From NCBI GenBank assembly GCA_964229355.1, contig CAXRDE010000014.1, positions 234,835-298,834 of the forward strand: DNA of 64,000 nucleotides, in the 5' to 3' direction. A program made the translations under genes and the position numbers. The notes beneath the pieces were generated by a model. The model was given only the letters and a program-made list of their open reading frames with translations. It searched no databases and was not told the DNA's origin. Positions 1 through 7,880 of this stretch are shown here, one piece after another; positions within the stretch are counted from its first letter, which is position 1; each line of letters opens with the position of its first letter. This DNA comes from CAXRDE01 sp964229355 (GTDB taxonomy: Bacteria > Cyanobacteriota > Sericytochromatia > UBA7694).

Positions 1-227
1 CCGCTACGCTGTGTTTTGTATATTCTCAATATATCTCGATCTTCCCCAAAAATAGTTAAATCAAGGTTATCCAAGAAGTAAGAAGCATTTAACATTAGAA
101 TAAGCAGTACACACTGGTTTTAAACTGCACCTCTATCAAGCTTTGTATCACCCCCAAAGAGAGTGGACGCAATGTAAGAGATAACGTAAGCTGAAGACGA
201 GTGAAAAAAGACGGAACCCCTGGCAAA

Positions 228-512
228 ATGAAAATACATATTTCGAATTTGAAAACCACTTCAAATTTGATTTTGGCATTCCTTCAGGTGCCTGAAGATA
301 AAGCCGCCATTATTACAGACACAGTGCTCTATGCCCATTTACAGGGCAAAGGCACCCACGGCATGCGGTTGGCCATTCAAAAAGCGACCACACCGGCTGC
401 ACGCAGCAGAGTCAGAGAAGTCGCCTTACACAACACCAGGATTCCAACAGATTGGGCTCTCGATGCATCATCAGGCAACCGCATTACCAAACGGTTGGTG
501 GCTGTGGATTAA
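228..512 (+). pseudogene. Remnant of an Ldh2-family malate/L-lactate/ureidoglycolate dehydrogenase
   Basis: The N-terminal part resembles the start of the Ldh2 family of NAD(P)-dependent 2-hydroxyacid dehydrogenases, with the conserved stretch GKGTHGM (the family usually shows G-x-x-S/T-HG). About 20 residues later the frame continues into IPTDWALDASSGN, which matches the IP-x-x-WALDA segment that normally lies around residue 190-200 of a ~340-residue enzyme. The sequence between them and everything after is missing, so the gene has an internal deletion and a 3' truncation. Reading starts at ATG 228, or GTG 201 in the same frame. It abuts the next gene exactly (TAA 510-512, then ATG 513) and probably once belonged to that operon. 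Assignment by motif recognition only. Confidence 0.6.
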
Positions 513-1463
513 ATGCGCAAGCCCACCATCTTACTGACAAACTTTTATCCAGAAACTGCCCTGACCCTTATGAAACAAGAGCTGCCCGGTGGATTTACCC
601 TGATGGCTTTATCTCAACCCGGTCGCGAAGAGGTATACGCACAGATAGCCCAGGCTGATTATATCCTGGCCGGGGGCCAAATCACCCTGGATGCCGAAAT
701 GCTGGCCGCCGCACAGCGACTCAAAATGGTTCAGCGCACAGGGGTTGGGCTCGACAAGCTGGATTTAAAAGCTTTAAAGGCCAAAGGAATTCCGTTGTAT
801 GTCAATGCAGGCGTTAATGCCCAAAGTGTCGCTGAACATACACTGGCACTGATCTTCGCCACCTTGCGCCAAATTCCCAGGGCAGACCATAGCCTCAAAA
901 CCGGGCACTGGCAACGCTATGCCCTGGGACTAGACAGTTATGAGCTGCGCGGAAAAACCGTGGGCCTGATCGGTCTGGGGCACATTGGACAGGCGGTGGC
1001 ACGCTGTCTTAGCGGCTTCTCGGTCCGCTTACTCTATACGGCCCCCCGCCGCGCTCCTTTGACGCGTGAACAAGAACTCCATTGCCAGTATTGCAACTTT
1101 GAAACCCTGTTGCGCACCGCAGATATTATCAGCCTCCATTGCCCCTTTGATCCCACCCAAACGGGCTGGCTTCTGGGAGCCTCCGAAATTCACCAGATGA
1201 AGCGTGGTGTCATTTTAATTAATACCGCCAGAGGACAACTCATTGATCCTGAAGCCCTCGTACAGGCCCTACAACAGCAGCACATTCAAGCTGCAGGGTT
1301 AGACGTATTTGCCCACGAGCCCCTGCCTGAGCACGCCCCCTTATTGGCCTGTGAAAATGTGGTACTAACCCCCCATATCGCGGGCCTTACCCGCGATGCA
1401 TTTCGCCAGATGATGCGCAGCGCTTTTCAGAGCATCCAAGATTTTGAGCAGGGCTTGAGCTAA
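513..1463 (+). CDS. D-2-hydroxyacid dehydrogenase family protein
   Basis: NAD-dependent oxidoreductase interconverting a D-2-hydroxyacid and a 2-oxoacid in the cytoplasm; the substrate is not identifiable. At 316 residues it has the normal family length. It shows the Rossmann motif GLGHIG around residue 155, the catalytic Arg in NTARGQLID, the Glu in the DVFAHEPL segment and the catalytic His in LTPHIAG, so it looks intact. ATG 513 directly follows the stop of the dehydrogenase remnant, and its stop codon overlaps the next ATG by one base (1463), so it is the first intact gene of a translationally coupled operon. Alternatives within the family (glyoxylate/hydroxypyruvate reductase, phosphoglycerate dehydrogenase-like) cannot be separated by eye. 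Confidence 0.9.
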   Translation: MRKPTILLTNFYPETALTLMKQELPGGFTLMALSQPGREEVYAQIAQADYILAGGQITLDAEMLAAAQRLKMVQRTGVGLDKLDLKALKAKGIPLYVNAGVNAQSVAEHTLALIFATLRQIPRADHSLKTGHWQRYALGLDSYELRGKTVGLIGLGHIGQAVARCLSGFSVRLLYTAPRRAPLTREQELHCQYCNFETLLRTADIISLHCPFDPTQTGWLLGASEIHQMKRGVILINTARGQLIDPEALVQALQQQHIQAAGLDVFAHEPLPEHAPLLACENVVLTPHIAGLTRDAFRQMMRSAFQSIQDFEQGLS

Positions 1464-2596
1464 TGCAACACAACCAAAACACCGGAATCATCTTTGTTCA
1501 GCCCCCCATGAGCTTCACAAAAGACACCCCCAGAGCAGAGCTCCAGTATTGCCTGGGTGCAACCCTTTACATGCCAGGCACAAAGAACATGCTCGACAAA
1601 TTGCTGGGCAAAGGCATGGCTGGCCTGGGTTCGATGGTTATGGATTTTGAAGATGCCCTGCGGGCAGAGGATGTCCCTGCAGCGGAAACCAATGTGCTAC
1701 AGCATTTAACAGCGCTGGCGAAAGCCCAGCAAGCAGACGCCACCCTGGCCGAGCGCTTGCCCCTGATTTTTTTACGGGTCAGAAGCCCCCGCCAATTTGA
1801 AGGCTTTGCACGCCTGCTCACCCCCGCACAGACTGGTGTCTTAAGCGGCTTTGTGTTTCCGAAATTTGATAGCGAAAATGCCCAGGCTTTTTTTGACGTG
1901 TTGATCGATACCCGCACGCGATTACAGTGCCCTCTCTATGGTATGCCCATTCTCGAAGGAACACGCATTGCTTACCGCGAGACGCGCATGCAGGAATTAT
2001 TTGCCCTTAAAACCATTCTGGATGCCCACCGGGAGCTCATTTTGAACCTGCGTATCGGCGGTACCGATTTTTCAGCTTTATTTGGGGTGCGCAGGGGCAT
2101 CAACCACTCCATTTACGATATTCTGCCGGTGAGAGACTGCCTGTCAGATATTTTGAACGTCTTTAACCGTTCAAACGATGGTTATACACTGTCAGCGCCG
2201 GTGTGGGAATCTTTTCTTGTCAACAAAAAAGACAGCCTGGAACAGGTGTCAGCCCGGCACATACACCAGTCTCTACTCAACCGTGTACCCATTGTAAACG
2301 AAGTGGTGGATGGACTCCTCAGAGAAGTGCTTTTAGATCAAGCCAATGGCTTTGTGGGCAAAACCATTATTCATCCCTCACACCTGAAATATGTCAACGC
2401 CATGCAGGCCATTACCCAGGAAGCCTTTGAAGATGCCACCCAGATTCTAAACACCGACGACGGAGTGGTGAAAGGCCTGAACAAAATGAACGAGGTGAGG
2501 CCGCACCGCCACTGGGCCAAACGAACGCTGATGCGCGCCAGGGCTTATGGCGTCATCGAAAGCGAAGCCAGCTATATGAAAATGCTGTTAAAATAG
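1463..2596 (+). CDS. HpcH/HpaI aldolase / citrate lyase beta-like protein
   Basis: A 377-residue TIM-barrel protein of the CitE/HpcH superfamily, which cleaves or forms C-C bonds in malyl-CoA, citramalyl-CoA or related substrates using Mg2+. Visible signatures are MVMDFEDALR near residue 55, where the acidic residues match the usual metal-binding/substrate loop, and the C-terminal KTIIHPSHL segment typical of the family. It is longer than classical CitE (~290 residues), like the subgroup found with fumarase-type genes. ATG 1463 overlaps the preceding TAA; 27 bases separate it from the next gene. The context of a hydroxyacid dehydrogenase and a class I hydratase suggests C4/C5 dicarboxylate chemistry, which is inference. 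Confidence 0.8.
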   Translation: MQHNQNTGIIFVQPPMSFTKDTPRAELQYCLGATLYMPGTKNMLDKLLGKGMAGLGSMVMDFEDALRAEDVPAAETNVLQHLTALAKAQQADATLAERLPLIFLRVRSPRQFEGFARLLTPAQTGVLSGFVFPKFDSENAQAFFDVLIDTRTRLQCPLYGMPILEGTRIAYRETRMQELFALKTILDAHRELILNLRIGGTDFSALFGVRRGINHSIYDILPVRDCLSDILNVFNRSNDGYTLSAPVWESFLVNKKDSLEQVSARHIHQSLLNRVPIVNEVVDGLLREVLLDQANGFVGKTIIHPSHLKYVNAMQAITQEAFEDATQILNTDDGVVKGLNKMNEVRPHRHWAKRTLMRARAYGVIESEASYMKMLLK

Positions 2597-2623
2597 GGCC
2601 AAAATCATGAGTTTAACCCACCA

Positions 2624-3160
2624 ATGACACAGATTATCCGTACTCCAGTCAAGCCAGGGGATTTAGATCACCTCAGCATTGGCACCCAGATCAGCCTGCA
2701 GGGCACCCTGTACACTGCCCGTGACGCTGTCCTGCCTAAAATCGTTGCCCTGATTCAACGCAACGCCCTTCATGAACTGCCCGTCCCATTAAACGGCATG
2801 GCCCTTCTACATTCGGCTTTTAGTCCCGCTGGATTTGGCCCCACTTCGAGCAATAAAGAAGAAATTGAAAGCACCATGGGCACTCTTTCAGAAGCCGGTG
2901 TGCGCATTCACATGGGCAAGGGACGCATTTCAGATGAAACCGTTGCAGCGATTTCAAAGCAGGGTTCCATTTTTATTGTGGTGCCCCCGGTCTCAGCATT
3001 GCTGCACAGCAAACTTTTATCTAAACGCGTGGCGGCTTTTGCAGAAGAGGGCATGGAAGCCCTTCACGAGTTGGTGGTGGATGGCATTCCTGGCATTGTC
3101 GCCGCCGCCCAGGGAGAATCTATTTTTAATCAGGCCCGTGCACGGGGCTTAAGGAGTTAG
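2624..3160 (+). CDS. Fumarate hydratase-type lyase, beta subunit (class I, Fe-S)
   Basis: The 178-residue C-terminal-domain subunit of a two-subunit Fe-S hydro-lyase (fumarase, tartrate dehydratase or mesaconase type). The family motif is seen as GPTSSNKE (usual GPTTS-x-R) around residue 70, followed by HMGKGRIS (usual IGKG). The expected R or M after GPTTS is replaced, so substrate preference may differ from fumarase. The alpha subunit follows 2 bases downstream. Beta-before-alpha is an unusual but known order. Class I hydratases are oxygen-sensitive and reversibly hydrate the double bond of fumarate or an analogue. Acts in the cytoplasm as a complex with the next gene product. Confidence 0.85.
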   Translation: MTQIIRTPVKPGDLDHLSIGTQISLQGTLYTARDAVLPKIVALIQRNALHELPVPLNGMALLHSAFSPAGFGPTSSNKEEIESTMGTLSEAGVRIHMGKGRISDETVAAISKQGSIFIVVPPVSALLHSKLLSKRVAAFAEEGMEALHELVVDGIPGIVAAAQGESIFNQARARGLRS

Positions 3161-3162
3161 CC

Positions 3163-4095
3163 ATGAGCATTACCTTATCTCAAATTCAAAAAGCAGCAGA
3201 AGAGGCACTGATCCAAGCCAGTTGTGGCTTTCGCCCCGATCAAAAAGCAGCGTATCAGCGGGCCATTGCCGCAGAACAAGAACCCGGTACACAGGGCATG
3301 CTAAAAATGATGCTCGAAAACGCAGAGATCTCAGAGCAAAACACCCTCGCCCTGTGTGATGATACCGGGATTCCCCATGTCACCGTAGATATTGGAGAAG
3401 ATGCCGACATCGAGGGCAGTCTGGGCAAACTCCTGCCGGCGGTAGCCGCAGGCATCAAAGACGGTTTGCGAGCCCTGCCCGGCAGACCCATGGCCGTCAA
3501 AGGCGATGACCTGGAAAGACTTGCCCAATCTGCAGGACTTCATGCCGACTCAGGCTTACTCGAACCCGCTCCCATTCGCATCAAGTCGGTCCAGGGCAAT
3601 CAGGTCACCGTGCACGTGCTCATGAACGGGGGCGGACCCGAAATTCGCTCCAAGACCTTTCGTATTTTTCACCATCATGATGCGAACCATGTGTTTCATG
3701 AAATTGCGAATTGGGCCATTGAAGTGGTGGAGCTCTTAGGCTGTACGCCCTGCGTGCCAGCCATTGGTATTGGGCGTACCCATTATGAGGCGACAAATCT
3801 CATGCTTGATGCCATGACCTACCGCGATTTTGGCGATGAGACCGAGGCCGAAAAACTAATTACTGACAAACTCAATGCTTCCTTTACGGGCTCCCTGGGT
3901 GTGGGAGGTACCGTCACCGCCTTGCAAACCTTTATTAAGGTAGGCCCCCAACGGGCCAGCGGGGTTCGCATTGCCACCCTGCGCATGGGCTGTAGCATAG
4001 ATCCCCGTCGAGGAAGTGTCACCCTGGGACCCGCACGCCCTGAAACAGCATCAGAACAAGCCGAAGAAAGAAGCGCCCATGCAAGCAACCCGTGA
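3163..4095 (+). CDS. Fumarate hydratase-type lyase, alpha subunit (class I, Fe-S)
   Basis: A 310-residue alpha subunit carrying the [4Fe-4S] cluster. Three candidate cluster cysteines are visible at the expected places: LALCDDTG near residue 65, LGCTPC near 190 and RMGCSID near 275. The segment LGVGGTVTAL is also characteristic. The length is slightly above the usual ~280 residues. It would form the catalytic complex with the beta subunit just upstream. Its 3' end overlaps the next gene by 17 bases. Because the neighbours include a CitE-like lyase and an ATP-grasp ligase, the substrate may be a substituted fumarate (for example mesaconate) rather than the TCA-cycle intermediate; that is inference. 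Confidence 0.88.
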   Translation: MSITLSQIQKAAEEALIQASCGFRPDQKAAYQRAIAAEQEPGTQGMLKMMLENAEISEQNTLALCDDTGIPHVTVDIGEDADIEGSLGKLLPAVAAGIKDGLRALPGRPMAVKGDDLERLAQSAGLHADSGLLEPAPIRIKSVQGNQVTVHVLMNGGGPEIRSKTFRIFHHHDANHVFHEIANWAIEVVELLGCTPCVPAIGIGRTHYEATNLMLDAMTYRDFGDETEAEKLITDKLNASFTGSLGVGGTVTALQTFIKVGPQRASGVRIATLRMGCSIDPRRGSVTLGPARPETASEQAEERSAHASNP

Positions 4096-4954
4096 TTTTT
4101 TGAAAAGCCTTGGTCTTCCTGGTGGTGACGCTTACGATCTGCCCACTTCATCCCAGCGTTTTGCCGACGGCGCCCACTACCGCTTTGAAGTCCCCGGTAT
4201 TCAAGGGCCCAGAGCCTTGCAAGCCCTGCTTGAAGAAATCCATCGCCTGAACTTGCCTTTACACCGCGTGACACAGACCCAGGGCATTATGCGGCTCAGT
4301 GACGACGACATCACCAGCATGGTGGGCCTGGCTGCAGACGCAAACATCGAACTCGTCCTGGCCATTGGGCCACGGGCTACTTATGACACCAGCGCTTCTG
4401 TACAGACACCAGAAGGTCAAAAAATGGGTTATCGCTTGCGGGGGCAAGAACAAATCGTACGGGCCATCGAAGATGTCAAACGCGCATTTGCCCTGGGCTG
4501 TCAACGCTTTTTAGTCTATGACGAGGGCTGCCTTTGGGCCCTGAATCAAATGCGCAGCCAGGGTCTATTACCCGCATCTGTGCAGTTTAAAGTCTCCGCC
4601 CATTGTGGCCATGGCAACCCCTGCTCCGCCAGACTGTTGGAATCCATCGGCGCCGACTCCCTGAACCCGGTTCGAGATATTCAGCTTCCCATGTTAGCGG
4701 CGCTCCGACAGGCTATTGCTATCCCCATCGATATCCACACCGAAAACCCGGCGTCTTCGGGAGGCTTTATTCGCCATTATGAAGTCCCTGAAATGATTCG
4801 CGTGGGTGCCCCGGTGTACCTAAAAACCGGGGGCTCGGTGGCCAAAACCCACAGCTGGGAAACCACAGAAGCGGATGCTAAAAAAAGGGCCAAACAGGTG
4901 GCGCTGGTAAAACGGGTCATTGATCAATATGCACCCGATGCGATATGCTCTTAA
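4079..4954 (+). CDS. Peptidase U32-like TIM-barrel protein
   Basis: A 291-residue protein resembling the proteins annotated as U32-family peptidases that occur next to fumarase-type genes. Visible traits are a repeated beta/alpha pattern, FKVSAHCGHGNPCSARLLE near residue 175 with closely spaced cysteines, and an IPIDIHTENPASSGGFIRHYE stretch compatible with a barrel active site. True peptidase activity is doubtful: several U32 members act in RNA or cofactor hydroxylation. ATG 4079 was chosen over an in-frame ATG at 4016 because it overlaps the upstream stop by only 17 bases and family similarity begins just after it. Fifteen bases separate it from the ATP-grasp gene. Confidence 0.6.
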   Translation: MQATRDFLKSLGLPGGDAYDLPTSSQRFADGAHYRFEVPGIQGPRALQALLEEIHRLNLPLHRVTQTQGIMRLSDDDITSMVGLAADANIELVLAIGPRATYDTSASVQTPEGQKMGYRLRGQEQIVRAIEDVKRAFALGCQRFLVYDEGCLWALNQMRSQGLLPASVQFKVSAHCGHGNPCSARLLESIGADSLNPVRDIQLPMLAALRQAIAIPIDIHTENPASSGGFIRHYEVPEMIRVGAPVYLKTGGSVAKTHSWETTEADAKKRAKQVALVKRVIDQYAPDAICS

Positions 4955-4969
4955 ACAGAGAGAAATGCG

Positions 4970-6220
4970 ATGAAAAGCCCGTTAACAGCGATTGTCCTGG
5001 GTGGAACTCACGCCCACAGCGCCCTGATTCGAGAACTCAAGCGACAGGGTTACACCACCCTTCTGGTAGACTATTTTGAAAATCCGCCCGCCAAAGCGGT
5101 GGCTGATTTGCATCTACGCTGCAGCACCCTCGATCCCCTGGCCGTCACCAAAATAGCCAAACAATACCAGGCCGATCTGGTCATCAGCACCTGTGTGGAT
5201 CAGGCCTATGTCACCGCCTGCCAGGTGGCAGAAGCCTTACACTTGCCAGCCCCCATGAGCCATGCGGAGATTTTGACCCTGACCGACAAAGAGTACATGA
5301 AGCACAAGATGAAAGCCCTGGGCATTCCCACGGCTCGGTACGCGTGCCTGCATGATCTCACGGAGATTCGCATGGAAGACTGGACCTTTCCGCTGGTGGT
5401 CAAACCCGTAGACAGCAACGGATCTGCAGGGGTTCGGAAGGTAGACACGCCTGAAGAACTGGAATGCTATTTTGCTCAGGCCCTGGCCCTGAGCCGGCGG
5501 GGCAAGGTTATTCTTGAAAGCTACAAAACGGGTATGGAAATTGGGGTGGACTGCTATATTGCAGAGGGAACCGTTCATATCCTTACGGTTCGCCAAAAAT
5601 TTCCGCTGTGTAGACACACAGGAGATGTCTTGCAATCCCCAGGCTCCATTGCCCCCCTGCAACTCCCTGAAAAAGCATGGCAAACGCTAAAGCAAATTCT
5701 TGCGACCCTTGCCGAGGGCTTTGCCCTCAACAACACCCCACTCCTGCTACAGGCCCTGGTGGAGAGAGATGAGATCCATGTCATTGAGTTTGCCCCTCGC
5801 ATTGGCGGTGGCCTCAATTACCGTACCGTCTTTGAGTTAACCGGCTTCAATATTTTAGGCGCTGCCATTAACGCTTATTTTGGCACAACCACGCCAGTGA
5901 TCACGCGGGCAACCCAGGGCATGATGGCCACTATTATTATCTATGCAAAACCCGGTGTTTTTAGTCATATGACGGGGGTGCAGGCTTTAATCGACAGCGG
6001 AGTCATTCACGAACTGCATTTATACAGAAGTCCAGGCAGCGCCATTGCCGACGATATGTCTACCCGCGCCAGAATTGGCGCCTTTTTGCTGAAGGGGCAA
6101 AACAGAGGTGAAATTCAGCAAAAATTGCGCCAGGCCCTATTAAGTCTTGAAGTCTTTACCGACAAAGGAGAGGCTGTGATGCGCAAAGATATTTATGCGG
6201 CCGTGTTTGAAAGCGTCTAG
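4970..6220 (+). CDS. ATP-grasp domain ligase
   Basis: A 416-residue ATP-grasp protein of the carbamoyl-phosphate synthase/D-Ala-D-Ala ligase superfamily. It has an N-terminal Rossmann-like domain (AIVLGGTHAHS at the start), the ATP-binding VVKPVDSNGSAGV segment near residue 145 and the metal-binding region IEFAPRIGGG near 270. In that last motif Ala replaces the Asn that usually ligates Mg2+, as in some natural-product and amino-acid ligases. Such enzymes activate a carboxylate as an acyl phosphate and join it to an amine or thiol. In the operon it probably consumes the hydroxy-/dicarboxylic acid made by the upstream genes (inference). It is the last gene of the operon; 47 bases follow. Confidence 0.85.
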   Translation: MKSPLTAIVLGGTHAHSALIRELKRQGYTTLLVDYFENPPAKAVADLHLRCSTLDPLAVTKIAKQYQADLVISTCVDQAYVTACQVAEALHLPAPMSHAEILTLTDKEYMKHKMKALGIPTARYACLHDLTEIRMEDWTFPLVVKPVDSNGSAGVRKVDTPEELECYFAQALALSRRGKVILESYKTGMEIGVDCYIAEGTVHILTVRQKFPLCRHTGDVLQSPGSIAPLQLPEKAWQTLKQILATLAEGFALNNTPLLLQALVERDEIHVIEFAPRIGGGLNYRTVFELTGFNILGAAINAYFGTTTPVITRATQGMMATIIIYAKPGVFSHMTGVQALIDSGVIHELHLYRSPGSAIADDMSTRARIGAFLLKGQNRGEIQQKLRQALLSLEVFTDKGEAVMRKDIYAAVFESV

Positions 6221-6267
6221 GCTATCTGCAAATAGACGAAGTACAAAAAATAACGTATGCTAAGACC

Positions 6268-6801
6268 ATGAAACACTGTCTACTTAGCGCCCAGGGCGCC
6301 AACCGTGCCGGCTTAGTGGCCGAAATCAGCGGCCTGCTCCATGGGGCCCAGGTCAATATTATGGACTCCAGCATGACCACCCTGCGGGGGGAGTTTGTGA
6401 TGATGCTCTTGCTCGAAATCCCCGAAACCACGTCACTGGAGCATCTGCAAGCCCAGGGCGAAACCATTGCGGGCTTACGTCTATACTGGCAAACCTTAAG
6501 CCCTGAGGAGGCCCTCGGACCGGCCCAACCGGAACAGCCCAGCCATGCCATTTCGGTGATTGGCCCCGATCAAACCGGACTGGTACACCAGATCAGCACG
6601 ATTCTGGCAGAACGCCAACTGAATATTTGCAATGTGGAGACCCAGTTGCTATCTCAGGGGGCATCTCCCCGCTACGCGATGGTCCTCGAAATTCAGGCTC
6701 CCGAAGCCCACATTGAAGACCTGCAAACCGCTCTCACTGAAGCCGGACAAGAGCTGGGGGTCGATATTCATTTGCACCCCTTGCGCTTTGCTGAGATCTA
6801 A
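6268..6801 (+). CDS. Tandem ACT-domain protein (GcvR-like)
   Basis: A 177-residue protein made of two ACT domains (about residues 1-75 and 90-165) joined by a short Pro/Glu linker. Each starts with the regulatory pattern seen in GcvR and related proteins: GANRAGLVAEISGLL and GPDQTGLVHQISTIL. ACT domains bind amino acids or related small ligands; GcvR-type proteins repress glycine-cleavage genes through protein contacts. No DNA-binding domain is present. Its stop overlaps the deformylase start by one base, so the two are co-translated. A TGCTAAGAC box lies directly before the ATG (6258-6266), too close to serve as a normal promoter. Confidence 0.8.
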   Translation: MKHCLLSAQGANRAGLVAEISGLLHGAQVNIMDSSMTTLRGEFVMMLLLEIPETTSLEHLQAQGETIAGLRLYWQTLSPEEALGPAQPEQPSHAISVIGPDQTGLVHQISTILAERQLNICNVETQLLSQGASPRYAMVLEIQAPEAHIEDLQTALTEAGQELGVDIHLHPLRFAEI

Positions 6802-7325
6802 TGGCGGTTCGTGAAGTCCTGACAGCTCCTCACCCGCTTTTGCGTCAGGTGTGCCCACCCGTAAGCGACGTTTTACGAGAAGATATACAAACCCTGATTC
6901 AAGATTTACGGGACACCAGTGAAGCTTCAGGACATTCCGTGGGTATTGCCGCCCCCCAAATTGGTGCCCTGTGGCGCGTGGTTTATATCAACTGCAGCAA
7001 GCATGCGCCCAGGGGGCTGGGGCCCCAGATTTTGGTGAACCCCGAAATTATTGAGCGAGAAGGGGCCTATCAAATGCGCGAAGGCTGCATGTCGCTGCCC
7101 GAGTACGTGGGTCCCGTGGCCCGCAGTCGCCGCATTGTGGTGCGCGCCCAGGACGAACAGGGCCAGTGGCGTGAACTCAAAGCCAGCAAGTTCGAGGCCG
7201 TGGTGATTCAACATGAATGTGATCATTTAGACGGCATTTTGTTTATGGACCGCATGGGCGCGCTCAAGCACAACCTCATGCGGCGCATTGACTTGCTCAG
7301 GGCCGATCAAAACACAGAAAATTAG
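6801..7325 (+). CDS. def: Peptide deformylase
   Basis: Metallohydrolase that removes the formyl group from the initiator methionine of nascent proteins. All three diagnostic motifs are present: GIAAPQIG (motif 1), EGCMSLPE with the metal-ligand Cys (motif 2) and QHECDHLDG, the HExDH motif with two metal-ligand His and the catalytic Glu (motif 3). The 174-residue length is typical. ATG 6801 overlaps the ACT gene's TAA. No methionyl-tRNA formyltransferase gene, its usual neighbour, is visible here, so it may be a second copy; the window cannot show that. Confidence 0.95.
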   Translation: MAVREVLTAPHPLLRQVCPPVSDVLREDIQTLIQDLRDTSEASGHSVGIAAPQIGALWRVVYINCSKHAPRGLGPQILVNPEIIEREGAYQMREGCMSLPEYVGPVARSRRIVVRAQDEQGQWRELKASKFEAVVIQHECDHLDGILFMDRMGALKHNLMRRIDLLRADQNTEN

Positions 7326-7345
7326 CAGCACTTCGAATAGAATGC

Positions 7346-7374
7346 TTGTACATACAAATATCCTGTGCTACACT
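7346..7374 (+). promoter_or_regulatory. Promoter and palindromic operator of the MarR gene
   Basis: TTGTA-CA-TACAA (7346-7357) is a perfect 5-bp inverted repeat. The same bases provide a -35-like TTGTAC (7346-7351), which sits 17 bases before a -10-like TACACT (7369-7374) preceded by TGC. A repressor bound here would cover the -35 element. A near-identical palindrome lies before the reductase gene at 7848, supporting autoregulation plus target control by the MarR protein. Confidence 0.65.
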
Positions 7375-7382
7375 CATAAGCA

Positions 7383-7826
7383 ATGAAAGAACAAAAATGT
7401 CCTGCGGACGCCAGTTACGCAGAATGCCTTTACTATGCAGCCAATGCTTTTGCCCGGCAAATGACAAAAATGGCAGACGATGCCTTTTTGCCCACGGGTT
7501 TAAGTGCTTCGTATGCGGTGCTGATGATGACGGTGAATCATCAGCCGGGGATTTGTCCCCGCGATATTAGCCAGCGCATGCAATTGACGCCGTCTACGAT
7601 CACCCGTCTGATTGAAAAGATGGAGTATCGCGGCTATTTAGAGCGGCGTTCGACGGGTAAATTTACAGAGGTTTACCCCACCGACGCCGGAGAAGCGCTG
7701 GTCCCGGTCATTCAAAGTGCCTGGAAAAACCTGCAAGCCCATTATGAGGGCTTGTTGGGACAAGAAGAGGCCCACGCTCTGGTGCAACGCCTGACCGGAG
7801 CCGTGGCACAACTGGACGCCCCGTAG
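7383..7826 (+). CDS. MarR-family transcriptional regulator
   Basis: A 147-residue winged-helix regulator. The recognition region is visible as ICPRDISQRMQLTPSTITR around residues 57-75, followed by the wing GYLERRSTGKFTEVYPTDAG. MarR proteins bind palindromic DNA as dimers and are released by small phenolic or electrophilic ligands or by cysteine oxidation; several Cys lie near the N-terminus (residues 5, 13 and 19). It is followed by an Old Yellow Enzyme gene, the common MarR/NemR-type pairing for electrophile sensing and detoxification. Matching palindromes precede both genes. Start at ATG 7383, nine bases after the -10 element, which implies a very short leader. Confidence 0.88.
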   Translation: MKEQKCPADASYAECLYYAANAFARQMTKMADDAFLPTGLSASYAVLMMTVNHQPGICPRDISQRMQLTPSTITRLIEKMEYRGYLERRSTGKFTEVYPTDAGEALVPVIQSAWKNLQAHYEGLLGQEEAHALVQRLTGAVAQLDAP

Positions 7827-7847
7827 CCTTTATTTTTGTGATTTTAA

Positions 7848-7859
7848 TTGTATGTACAC
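7848..7859 (+). promoter_or_regulatory. Second MarR-type operator, before the reductase gene
   Basis: TTGTA-TG-TACAC is the marR operator in the opposite orientation: its first 11 bases are the exact reverse complement of 11 bases of the site at 7346-7357. One arm has a single mismatch at the last base. It lies 22-33 bases before the reductase start. Confidence 0.6.
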
Positions 7860-7880
7860 ACACTAGAAAAGAGATCGATG

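Noticed and set aside
1..227. A gene upstream of the dehydrogenase remnant
   Set aside because: The stretch is A/T-rich with frequent stops in all frames and no convincing protein-like frame.
7848..7880. TTG 7848 as the start of the Old Yellow Enzyme gene
   Set aside because: It lies inside the palindromic operator, and the family sequence begins only after the ATGs at 7878/7881.
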